Positions 36,234 through 47,900 of a stretch of 64,000 nt of DNA are shown here, in pieces. Origin of the DNA: Pomacea canaliculata (Eukaryota; Mollusca; Gastropoda; Architaenioglossa; Ampullariidae); contig NC_037593.1 in assembly GCF_003073045.1 (NCBI RefSeq), forward strand, positions 4,827,525 through 4,891,524. The letters are read 5' to 3'. Every line of letters begins with the position of its first letter. The first letter of the stretch is position 1. Below the pieces are notes generated by a model. The model saw only the letters and a list, made by a program, of their open reading frames with translations, was not told where the DNA came from and did no database searches. The position numbers were made by a program, and so were the translations under genes.

Positions 36234-36785
36234 CAGTGGCGTAGGAAGATGCTAAGCTTTAAAGGGATTGTAAAGACAAAATAAAACTGCTTAGAATCTC
36301 TTAAAGAGTAGGAGCAGTTTGAGTCTCGTCTATTTTCGTGTCTGTTCATGAAGAAAAGTTGAATGTTGTATAGGATGTTGTGTTTAATAAGAGAAATTAC
36401 ACCGGACTCTTTCGTCTCTCTCGTCCTCCGATGGCGTCAAGTCGATCCCAGTGTCAGCTGATGACAGGATATGGTTGGACATTGGTCATAGCCAACGTGA
36501 TTGTGATCACTAATAAATATCACTATTTCAACTAACCACGCATTACCGATCACTTGAGTTCAAATCCTAACAATGACGACACTTCCTGTCCCTCGCTGAC
36601 GTCACCACACGCCACAGCCTTATCACCGCCATCACAGCCTTTACTCTACCTTTAAGTAGTGCAGGCAGGTGGGGGGGGGGGGGGGCAGGACAAACTCGGT
36701 CTTGACAGTGAACGATGTTCACATTCTTCTTCCCTCAGTATCTTTTTTTGAGGGTGAGGCTACTCTCTTTGTTCCTACGCCACTG
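36234..36785. mobile_element. MITE with perfect 14-bp terminal inverted repeats
   Basis: It starts CAGTGGCGTAGGAA and ends with the exact complement, TTCCTACGCCACTG. The flanks are TG/TA-rich microsatellite, so the target duplication cannot be read with confidence. The interior has no coding sequence and includes a run of 15 G at 36671-36685. The ends resemble those of hAT-like elements. It lies between chitin-binding paralogues 2 and 3. Confidence 0.65.
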
Positions 36786-36889
36786 TGTATGTATATGTGC
36801 GTGTGTGTATGTGTCTATAAAAGTAAGTGCGTGCGTATATACATACATATGAATGTGTGGGCGTGCGCATGAGCAAGTGTATGTGTAGT

Positions 36890-37092
36890 CAGGGCCGCCG
36901 AGAGCCAGCCCGGGCCCCGGGACAGACCTCTCCGGGCCCCTTGTACTTGTAATCGTAAATTATTTTCCCAGTATATAATGTAGGTTTACAATTCGAATCT
37001 CAATAAGAAGAAGAAACAATCCACTGACCAAGGCGGGCCCCTTGACAGCCGCGGGTACACCAGACCCCCTGTCCCCCCTCTCGTCAGGCCTG
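36890..37092. mobile_element. hAT-type MITE with perfect 8-bp target duplication
   Basis: Imperfect inverted ends (CAGGGCCGCCGAGAG and CTCTCGTCAGGCCTG) are flanked by TGTGTAGT on both sides (36882-36889 and 37093-37100). An 8-bp duplication is the signature of hAT transposition. The interior is GC-rich and short, with CGGGCCCCG-type palindromes and no coding sequence. Confidence 0.75.
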
Positions 37093-37550
37093 TGTGTAGT
37101 TGTAGTTTGCATGTGTGTGTGAGAGTGTGTGTGTGTGGGTGCGTATTGTGTTTGGTGTGCATCATGTGGGTTATCCTTTTTTGTGTGCGTTGTATGTGTA
37201 CGTGGGCATTCATCTGTGTAAATGGCGAGCATGTGTGAGAGAGTGCATGTGCGCGTGTTTCAATCTCAAAATGGATGTGATTGTGTGTGTGTTAGGGATA
37301 GCTGAGGGCGCGTGCGCTTATTTCCTGCTCAGGTAATTGTTATAATTTCATATGATTCAGAAAAGTTACACAATGATCTCCAATCCAGCCATGGTGTAGT
37401 CTCAATTTCTAGAATGTATTCGCACGTGTGCTTTATGCAGAAGACAAGAATATTCAACGTACAAACAAACACTCCAAACTTCCATCATCGTCAACACTAC
37501 CATCGCTGCTTCCACTCCCCACATTGAGAGACAAGTAACATCGTCCTCGA

Positions 37551-37556
37551 TTTATT
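37551..37556 (-). terminator. Polyadenylation signal of the 38-40 kb chitin-binding gene
   Basis: AATAAA on the minus strand, about 130 bases after the stop codon of the gene. Confidence 0.5.
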
Positions 37557-37681
37557 TTAAAGGTGTATTATTTCTTCACCAACAGACCTCTGAGAGAACG
37601 CATGTTCTGCCACGACTACTAAGAATCACAAATAATAAAAAAATAGTTAAAACATTTTAAAATCAACAGCAAGATGTCGGT

Positions 37682-40162
37682 CTACGCGGTCTTGGTGCCG
37701 CACGGGAAGACGACGTTGGAGGCCCAGTTGCAGATCTGATTCTGCTGGTCGAACACCAGACCTGGACACATTAATAAACACCGGAAGTCGTAGTGCAGGA
37801 CTAGCAAAGCTCGAGTAACTTGCATCCAGACCATAAATATATCAATATATCACCAACACATTTTCTGCTACAATGTTAATCTATTCATCTTCATCATCAT
37901 CGTCGTCGTCGTCGCTGTTTTCCGAAATGACGGCGGTGAAAGCATCAAGTTCGTCATCATGAGCATATCCACATACACACAACTCAACGCACGTGTATTA
38001 AAGCTTGTACTTATACTTATACGCCCAAAATATTACAAGATGGGTGACTGCGGGTGAACCTGACAGTGTTCTGTCTTGGCCCTATGTGTGTGTGAATAAG
38101 ACTTTGTCAGATACTAAAGGTTCACCCCTGACAGGCCGGTCGCCATGGGATACCTACCTCCGGGGCAATAGTTGTGACCATAGAAGATCTGACGGAAACA
38201 GGTGTAGTATGACTGGCATCCGTTGGTGACGTCAGCGTACTTTCCATCTGCAAGTGTCTCGCAGATGTTGTAGTGAGTACAGCTGGTTGTTGCTGTTGCT
38301 CTGCAAGGTCATGAATTGACTGAGAGGCCTGCAAGACTAACCACAAACTTTCTGAGGGACCGCAGCTAGGGCGAACTGCGCTACACCTCTTGGCACGACG
38401 AGGCTTGGATTTGATTTGATTTGAAAGGAAAAAAATATTTGCTCCGCGTGGTAATAGAGGAGAGAATGATAGGTTCACTGTTGTTGCCATGTAAGCAACC
38501 ACGACTAGAAAAGTCAAACCAGCTAAACAGGGCTAATTAAAAGACAAATCACGGCTTTAACTACCGATAATTAACCAGTAAAATGGATCAGTAAACAATA
38601 GAAAACGGCAACATTAAAAATGAAACAATTAAGGGAAATTATAGCTCCTTGAAGGAGGTGTTGTGGTCTCAAAAGACACCAGTGGGGGAATGATAATGGA
38701 ATGACAAGCAAATGAGAGGACGAGAGAAAGAAAACAAGAAAAGAAACTACAAATTAAAGAAAGGAAAGAAAAAATGAAAGGAAGGAATATGGAAATCAAG
38801 AAAAAAGAATAAAAAACGAAAACAGACAGAATGCGAAAGAAAACAGAATGAAAGGAAGAAAGGCAACTAAGAAAGAAAAAAAGCAAGCAAGAAAACATGT
38901 AAGAAGAAGAATAAGAAAAAAAAAGTCTCACGGGTCACATCTGCGCGCGTCTCGGTTGAACACTTCTGCATCCGTGCACAGAGTTTTGACCAGTTGGTGT
39001 GAACGGCACTCAGCGTAACCGTCACACCCGATTTCAACTATTCCGTCACTCTGACCGGTGCAATCGAACGTGGACAGGTGAACATTGTAGCCATACACCA
39101 CCTGCTCACATTCTGTTAAAAAAATAAATAAAAAGACTTCTCAAAACAAAATGATTATCGTCGTAGCAGACAGATGTGATGTCGTCATACCACATATCGA
39201 CGGCGTGGTAGCGCCGGCTGTTTGTCAGTTTGATTATTGACGATCTTTAATCTCACTTCTGAGAATAATTATTGCAGATTGTTGGTTAAAAATTACCTTT
39301 GACAGTGACAGGTATATCTTAACAACGTTAAACGGTGGTTCGAACTAAACTTCCTTGACGCAGAGAGAGAGAGAGAGAAAGAAAGAAAAGAAGAATGTGG
39401 AAGTTTTAATTGTCAGAACACTTTACTTTATAATGCGTTACATTTGTGTGTAAGTTCATGTGTTCGTCTTGAGCTTGTTTGGAGAGATAAGAGTGATAAG
39501 AAAGATTGACTGGGCGTATGTTGCTTTTTTAAGTGCAACGTTTGAACAGTTTTTAACCTTCATGTACATAAAATCTTTGTGTGACGTTTACAGGACATAT
39601 GTACCGGGGGTCGGTCGATGTTTAGAGTAAGGTTGAGCAGAAGTGGTCGTTTTGCAGGATTTTTTGGTCTTTTTTTTTTTTCCGCAGAGTCTATCAGAGA
39701 TCTCTTCCACAAAAAATGGCGTTCATTCTATAAATAACATTTATCCGTGACAAAAAGGGATATTTAAAAATAAAACTGTAGCTGTGTGCTATCAGTCAAT
39801 TTGAAATAAGTTTATAAATTTTTAAAAGAGAAACGCAGATCTCTTATGTTTAAGAATTATTGTAGATGTTGCAAATATAAGAGTAACAATCACAAATATG
39901 GACAAAAGAGAGAGTAAGCCGCCATTGCTGCTTGGCCATTATGCTGGGATGCTATTTTTGTCGAAATAGTTTTTTTTTTTTGTTTAGCTGTTGACGACGT
40001 CGAAGTTCAACGTTAACAAACAGCCTAATCCGCACGTGCGTAAACAAACAAAAAAAAAAGTCTCCCACCCAGCTAATGCAGGGGAGTCAACATGTGCCGA
40101 CACTCACCTATGACCCTGGCTGTACAGACGAACAAGAAGGCGACGACCAGTTTAGTCAACAT
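37682..40162 (-). CDS. Secreted chitin-binding protein with two CBM14 domains, paralogue 3
   Basis: Minus-strand exons 40108-40162, 38932-39112, 38158-38300 and 37682-37761, with GT/AG introns in phases 1, 2, 1, encode 152 residues. Exon 1 encodes the signal peptide (MLTKLVVAFLFVCTARVI). Domain 1 has cysteines 36, 48, 54, 64, 77, 86 (FDCTGQSDGIVEIGC, YAECRSHQLV); domain 2 has 92, 107, 113, 124, 137, 147 (DGKYADVTNGCQSYYTC, GLVFDQQNQICNW). Domain 2 carries the full CBM14 signature with aromatic residues at the binding face; domain 1 is less aromatic. The protein ends five residues after the last cysteine, so it lacks the tails seen in the other two copies. It is the first of the tandem trio in transcription order. 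The second intron holds a purine-rich tract at about 38690-38925. Chitin binding is inferred from the family. Confidence 0.85.
38690..38925. repeat. Purine-rich (GAAA-type) tract in an intron
   Basis: Long run of A/G with GAAAG and AAGAAA repeats. It creates an artificial phenylalanine/serine-rich frame on the minus strand. Confidence 0.8.
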
Positions 40163-43100
40163 GCTTGGAACTTGCCAGTACGTTGCGTGATGTGTAGTTT
40201 TTCCCTAAAGTACTGTTAATAAAATAACCGATAAAAGCGACCCAGTACCGTGCCCTAGATGTTCAGTTTTGTACGCATGTGGGTATTTATCAGGAAAAGT
40301 TATCTTGGGGACCAGACGCTCACTGCTCTGTGGTGCAGGACTGTCTAGGCCACTCCAGGGGCTGGTGACCATGGGAAATGACATCTGTTCTCGCGATCTG
40401 TCAACAGATGATGCGCGCGATGGTGAGGTCTCGGATCAAAAAAAACTATGAGCATGCACATGTCTTTGCAGAATAATTGACGAACTTGATGAACCTCACG
40501 TCGGAGAATACAAAGAAATCAGTAATGACACAGTCACTTAACGTTTAAAGCAGGAGTGGAGAACCTTTCTTCCTACAAGGGTCATTTTGATATTTAAAAC
40601 ATCATTCATGGGTCATACAAAATTCTCAACTTAAAAAATGAGTCTGCTATATTTGGTGAAGCCATAATTTCACCACAGTATTAACACTTTTGCAATTCAT
40701 ACAATTCCTGCCTGCCTGTCCTTCCAGACAGCACAATCCCCATTTCTGTAATTAGGTGAATGAAAAACATGTTTTGGAACTATGATGCTTTTCCTGCATC
40801 TTTAACCGTGTGTATTTAGGTTCATTTAATATAAATTTGTCGCTACGAAAAAACAAAAAACATCAGCTCCTATATTTAGTCACACCTGCTGCTGCCTTAG
40901 CCGGACCAGGCCAAACCAGATGATTTCGTGGGTTGGAAGTTCCCCACCCTTGGTTTCAACCAAGGATGGGCTGTATATTGTAGGTGGGTAGCATTTCAGC
41001 TATTAATAGACAATGCACTTGTTCATTCTTTGATAACCTCAGATGGGTTTTTATGATGAATCTGTGTGCAATTCTGATAGGCTGTTACTGAAGGATCCTG
41101 GTTCATCACGATCGACACTTTGACTTATCTAAAACAGATATCCATCCCACCAACCCCTGCTCTCTCTTCTTACACCAAGTTCTTTTCCAGTATTAAACAT
41201 ATTATTTTGTGGGCATGCATGGCTGTGTGCTTATGCAAGCTTACAATAATGCATCATGACACCCATCTTCTCAGAACTAACATGTCCACACTGCGAGAAG
41301 TTTTTAACGCACAGCATTACAAATCATGTTCAAAATGACTTTTTTTTTTTTGTGTGTTCATGCTGCACAGGTATGTCTTGGGCCATCTTCTAAATTCTTA
41401 ACATTAATTTTAGATTTCATTCAAACAGCTTTCCCGGGCACACACTTGCACACATGAACCTACATAATCCTTTAAGGGAAAAAACTCCACTTTGTAAAAA
41501 TGTATTCATAAATGATGTACACAAAACTGCACGCTGCTTCAGTAATCTTTAAACACGTCGACCTGAATCACTACGCAGGAAGCAAACTCCAAACAGTAGC
41601 ACAGGTAACCAACAAGGTACCATCTGTTCTGTGAGGTAAACTCTTTCTACACCTGGTGTACAAACAAACAGCTGAATACACCAACAACATGCTAGTAAAA
41701 CAGAGTGTTCGGTGCCATTGTGGTATAGTACAAAACATCATCCTACAGATACACACTTGCTTCACATTAAATAAGACATAACTCATTTTCCACTCTGTGA
41801 CTCTCAAACATCAACATGCCAATGGTTACTCATATGCCATAATGAACCATACACCTGCTGTTTCAGACATTGGAAATCACACCAAAATACATACCAATGA
41901 TACAAATGATGCTTGGAAAATTTTTTTTGTAAAATTCTGCATGCCAGAACACAAGTGATCACGCTGAGAGTGCAGAGAGGAAAAGCGTCCATTTGTCCTG
42001 TAGGTTCCTGGTACTATACATGTGTACACATTAGAACACACATAATTATAATTTACTTTTAACTAGTTTTAAATCGGTCTCCTTTGTAGCAAGCCTAGCT
42101 TTGCCTATGGTATTAGGTTCAATGGGTATCCTGATTAATCTTATTATTAGCTAGTGTGAGGAGACAGCATTATTGTGATTATGATAAAACAATTGTGGAT
42201 GAGTAATTTCAAAATATTTTGTACTATATCACACACCTCTACAATATTAGTTTCTTCTGCTGGAGAAATCGAGCTTAATTAAGACTGGCCATTCAGAAGG
42301 GGCACTCGGTGCTGGGGAGGGAAGAAAGAGAGAAAGAAATAAGCGAAAGAACACTAATCTTGTCCTCTCATTGCTGATAAACAAATCCTCCTACCTGCAT
42401 TTTAAGCAGAATGATTGCACCAACATTCTTGAGTAGGTATTTAACACACACACACTCATGCAAAAACACAAGCTTACATACTTTATATGCTGCCAAAGAA
42501 AAAACAGCAGTTAGCGTGTTCCCTGCTAATACTTGCTCATTCTTGTTTTTATCTTGTAAAATGTTTTATGGTTTGAAAAGAATGAGAAAAACCGGCACTA
42601 TTATGTCTCAAGATCAGATATGATGAAAATGATTCTGCTATATAAAGCCATGTTAATGAAAAGCAGCCCAAAGGACTGCAATTCAAGCTGTGTACACTAC
42701 ATAAAGTTCTTCCTTAAAGCCACAGTTTTACAATAATGTCTCTTCTTCCCCTTCTGAACTACATGTGCACATTATTATTACTACTATTGTAATAACATAT
42801 TCAATTTGACTGTGTATTATTTATAAACATTATATGACTAAAAACAATTCTATATGCAGTTCTGACCAGTCACAAACAAGTTTAATTTTTAATATGTTGA
42901 AAGAGAAAATGAGCAATGAAGGGGAAAAAAGGGACTGAAAGAGCCAGTGCTGTATTTATATCTGTAGGAGTTTTACCAGTTTTAATCCTCCATGATACAG
43001 ACTCTCTCTCTCTCACACACACAGGTATATAACACATATAGCCACAAGCACATGAACTGCATGCACACCCTGTGTACACACCAAGCAAGAACCATGTTGC

Positions 43101-44200
43101 TATGCTTCTCAAACTGTGGCCTTCTCCCTCCCATTGTAAAATTAGCTACAGATGTTCATAACATGTTATGTTAACTGACCAGTTACCACAGATGCCAGTC
43201 TGTGATAAGAACAAACAGTCAGCACTGCTTTTGCATTTACTAAAAGTACAGACCATCTTTTTTTCTAGAATACTTTGTGTGTACATATGCAGTGTCAGTC
43301 AACATATGTATGAACAAGTAATAACATGCAAACAAGTCTGTACATCCACAAGCACTTGTGCACATTAATGCAGGCACTTTTGCATATATAGCAGCAATGT
43401 ATTTTTCCAGTAAATGTGTAATTCCTTAAAAAAACCACCTTATTTAACAAAAATAAGTGAAGACATCCCAGTTCCCTTCATTATTATACATATGTGGTGT
43501 AGTCCTCACTTAAGATATTTCAGACTAAACATAACTCTAATGGGGGAAAAAATTCAAAAACCTTCTAAAGGATTTCTATTTTAATCAGTCAATTCATGCA
43601 CAATTTGGAAGACACCTAACTGGTTACCGATCAGGCAACATGTATTCCTGTCAGCCATTTGTCTACCATCAACATCTACAAATTATTACCATTTAGGGTA
43701 CATATCCTTTGCAACTGTTGACACACTCACAGTGCAGTTTCTGCCCCCACAGCGACAATGCTTTGTCTTTGGTGTGCATTAGTGTGTGGTAATAGAGTCT
43801 TGCACAAAAAGCAGTTTGAAGCAAGCATTGTTTTATCAGAAACTTATCTGCAACAATAATTGTGACTATCCAGAATCTATCAAGAAAAAAATCTTGAGAA
43901 TTTTTTATATCGCTAGCTGAAGGATTTAATTCATTTACAAAATATGTTTCAGACACAAAAGTTAAAGAAGAAAAACACTCGAAGAACTTCATGATGGTTG
44001 ACTGGCCGTGCTTTGTTATGATGGTCTGGGTGCAGGGACAATGGTTGCAAAATCAGGTTTCTTATTCCTACCAACAACCAAAACATCCACAAATATTGTT
44101 GCCTCTATTTCAGGGTTGAAGTTACACTAACATGTGCGACTGTATTTTCTGAACAAGAACAAACAATAATTGGCCAGGAAACAAATTACTAAGATACAGT
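40163..44200. other. Intergenic spacer upstream of the chitin-binding trio
   Basis: It holds one hAT-like MITE (40551-40952) and, nearer NAA25, sequence that could be the distal 3' untranslated region of that gene. No exon with recognisable coding content was found. The open frames here (for example 43693-43992) lack family motifs. Confidence 0.5.
40551..40952. mobile_element. hAT-like non-autonomous element
   Basis: The ends CAGGAGTGGAGAACC and TTCCCCACCCTTG are imperfect inverted repeats. The flanking octamers GTTTAAAG (40543-40550) and GTTTCAAC (40953-40960) agree at six of eight positions, as expected of an old 8-bp hAT target duplication. The left interior (ACCTTTCTTCCTACAAGGGT, then ATATTTAAAACATCATTC) resembles a hAT MITE type I know from several distant animal genomes, though I cannot confirm the family without a search. 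No coding sequence is present. Confidence 0.65.
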
Positions 44201-44206
44201 TTGTGT

Positions 44207-44212
44207 TTTATT
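44207..44212 (-). terminator. Possible NAA25 polyadenylation signal
   Basis: AATAAA on the minus strand about 760 bases past the NAA25 stop codon. I did not exclude more distal signals. Confidence 0.3.
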
Positions 44213-44971
44213 TTAAAAGGTTAAAGCTGGTACATGTTTCTGACATGTCTACAACTCAATGATTTGACTCTAAATAAATGGACACTGAAGAGGTACCTAG
44301 ACTTTAACAATCCTATGGAAAACACAACCTCCAACAAGCACTGCTGCAACAATGTGCATTTGGAGGCAAGGGAGGAATTCCAGAAAGGAGGCAGAAGATG
44401 GTTGAGATAGAAAATGGATGATCACATGGTGATCTCGACACTCACTCTGATGAGAGCTTGGGCTGGTAAGAGCTCACGGGATCATTCTTTTTCATTATAC
44501 CAAAAAAAAAACAACAACAAAAAAAAAAATTTACTCATATTAATACATCAGATTCCTGGTGTAAAATTATTATCTGTACACTTTAACCCCACTGAAAATG
44601 ACGGACTACCTCATAAATCTGAAATCAGGAAGCATCTTGGGAAAAAAAATTGTGCTGATGAATGCAGATGAGCCTTAGTGCACTTTCTTTACTCTTCATT
44701 CCCTCATTTGCACACGCATGTGCCTAAACATGTGCGCACACAAACACACACATTCCTTCAGAGTCAGAGCTAAAAAAAAGTCCTTCAGGTCTCAAATGGG
44801 TGCTGACAGAAAAGTTGGTACCATCTGAAACAAAAAGTCAGTCCAGAAATTCTGTCACGTTCATCATAAACAGGTTGCCTTGTGATGAGACGAAGGAGGA
44901 TAATATAAGGGAAGGATCACGGGTGGCAGGCAAAGCCCACAACTCTGATCTCATCCACTGCTGTCCTACAG

Positions 44972-47900
44972 TTAGATGTGACAGGTGTGCAAGTACTGCA
45001 ACTTATTATGCAGCAGTTCACAGATTTCATGTGAGGACTGCTGAAAGCTGCGTTCCACTTTACTCCACACAGCTTTCTCGCAAAGCTTTTCTTCCTGTAA
45101 CATAATATAGCAATGTTAGCATTTCCGCATCTATATGAAATACTAGCAATTATTATAAAATGAAGTATAATACTGAATAATATTTAAGTAATGAAATCTT
45201 ACAACAGCAATGAAGTTTGCCATAAACAAGGAAAAAAAAATGTCATCATCAGAGATTGGAGGTGGGGGAAAGAAATGGATGTATTTTGTGTGTGTGTGCA
45301 TACAGATGAGCATAAAACAAATGGTAATATTGAAAGCAAAGTACTTAGTTTTATACCTCTCATGTCAGACTATAAATGACAAGTGTCATTTTGCTGTGTC
45401 CTAGACTGTCAATGGCAAGTGTCATATGTGTGAAATAGACAAATACATTTGTCATGCTGCTGTCATGCTGTAAATAACAGTCATACCTCTGTGTCTGTAA
45501 GAGACTCTGTCAGAGACAGGGCACTCAGGTCAAGTGCCATGAAGACAGGATCAAACTGTGTGGCTGCATGATGCAGGGATTTGGCAGCAGCTTGCAGCTC
45601 CTCAATAAGTGCTGTGAACTTGTCAAACACTGCCGGCTGCTGTCAACCAAAACAATCAAACAAGAATAACCTTCCTGCACTAGGAAAATAAAATCATTTC
45701 CATGTTATGAAGCTTAACTTCATATGATGCCACAGTCCTGTAAAATTTAGTTCTACACAAAAATGGGCTACTTATACATTTAATGGTGTTGCCTGCAATG
45801 CCAGTAAAAAAAAAACTTCACTTACTTATTCAGTGTCAAATATTCAATTTTCAAATAAAATATTATGCAAGATGTGCAAAAGCATCAGTTTAAAAAAAAA
45901 AACCAAACAAAGTAAGTACAACTTTATTATAATGTCAAAGTTCACTCTAAGCAAACTGCTGTTAGAGTAATGCTCATTATAGCAAAAACCAGTTTTACAG
46001 TTTACTGTAAATATACACTAATCAGTTGCCTATTTAATGACACACTACTAATTATCCTACGAAATAAGCAGTACTCTGTAGTAATGATCATAGAACTAAT
46101 AATCATACTAAGTCACACAGGTATTAAGAACATCACCTGCAGATAGGTTTGAGTAGTAAACAGAGCTCAGCTGTGTAATCAAATAATAATATCCATATAA
46201 TAAGCAAAGAGAACAATACAATTACACAACTGGATAGTAATCAAGGGAATAATCGCAATAAAAATGAAAAGAAGAAGGAACGTGGGGACATGACAAGACT
46301 GAATAGTACTAATCTGCACACATTGCTAATCAAACCAACAAGGTATCTAACCATAAAAAAAAAAAAATTACAAGTAAATCCTTGCAACAAAAGTTTGCCC
46401 GCAACAAGGCCAACGTGCTTACCTCTGGAGCTTTCTGTCCCTTCTTCTTTCGTGTCTGCTTGGACCAAGCAGCCTTGAGGGGCTTTAGTAGGTGACTGCA
46501 TACCCCCATCAAAGTTGATATGTATGATATAGACTGGATAAAAATAAACAAAGGATATGTAAGTACCAATTGCACGTATTCATGCAAGCACACGGATGTG
46601 TGTACTGTAAATTTCGGTCAATTGAGTGCACCTGTACATAAGCAGCACCCACTAATTTTTTTTATATAAAAAATCTCTACATTTCTCACAAATAAGCATA
46701 CAACTTGAAAGCTGCAATGTAGGCATTTCGTCTTGTGTTTGGCATGATGAGGGTAAGTGCTTTAGCAAACAATTTGAATGTTTCAAATGTACGTGGCTTT
46801 TGATTTTAAAAAGTGAACAGTTAACATTGTAACAACATTAACAGTTAACATTTTAACATGGAAATCCTCGAAAAATTAATCAGAGTCTGAAATATCCAGG
46901 AAAATCTGCAACGCTGTTTAGGCTGCAGGGTTGAAAACTGGGGGAAAAAAGTTGTGATTTATAGTCCAAAATTTATGGCAATGAAAGCTGTCAGTGGGGA
47001 CCACGTCCTGCTTTTGGGTAAACAGCAGAGAAGTGTAGGTACTTACCTCTGTGCTCATGACCAAGTGTTCAAAGAGAGCCACATTGATAGAGGCATGGCC
47101 ATCCTCTTCTTTCACAAGGCTGCACTTGGACCGCTCCACCAGAGCTGGGAAAGGAAAGACACCATACAGAGAGTGGTCAACAAATCACAAATTTAATCAA
47201 AATTTCCTAGTATGAATTTGAACTCTTTTTATTTGTTTACTTATTTGCCACTTCAGTATTTTCTAGTTCACTGCTCTGTCATTTATCTTCACTTGTAATA
47301 AGGTGGATGAAAAGGAAACAGCTGAACTTTTAAAAAAAATAAATATAAAAGAAAAAAATGTGAATTTGTTCAAAAGTAAGCTTAAGCCAAGATTTAAAAG
47401 TCTAGAAAATGTTTGACATAACATGGTGCTTACTCTGCAAGATGTCCGTCACTGGTGTCTTCAGAATTTCACTATCTTTGTTGTCTGGGTTGCCTGTTGA
47501 CAGTACATAGTTTGGAAAAGATTATTTCAAGTGACTTGTTAAAAGGAAAAGCATTCAATTTTGTGCCGAGTGTGTTTGTGAATACATGGATGGACATTTC
47601 TGTTGCAGAAGAAAGAGAATATATCTTGAATTAAATACTATTAATAAAGTTATTTTATCAAGAAATGTAAGAAACCTAAATTGTTAACATCTGATAACAC
47701 TAATAATTATGACTGTGCAAGAATCTGCACAATCCAAGTTCTTTCCTTTTAATCTTTTATTGAAAAGGATTGTTCTCATGCAGTGCCATGATGTGTCAGC
47801 CATGAAAATTTCTTCTCAAATATTTTCAAAGTGAGCTTTCATGTGTGTTAACATTAAAAAAATATGAAAGTTCCCCAATTAACCTTGATACCTACTTAGC

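Noticed and set aside
38629-38931. 100-codon phenylalanine/serine-rich frame that looks like a membrane protein
   Set aside because: It is the complement of a purine-rich low-complexity tract in an intron; the apparent hydrophobicity is compositional.
43693-43992. 99-codon minus-strand frame downstream of NAA25
   Set aside because: No recognisable motifs or splice support; it probably lies in the 3' untranslated or intergenic sequence.
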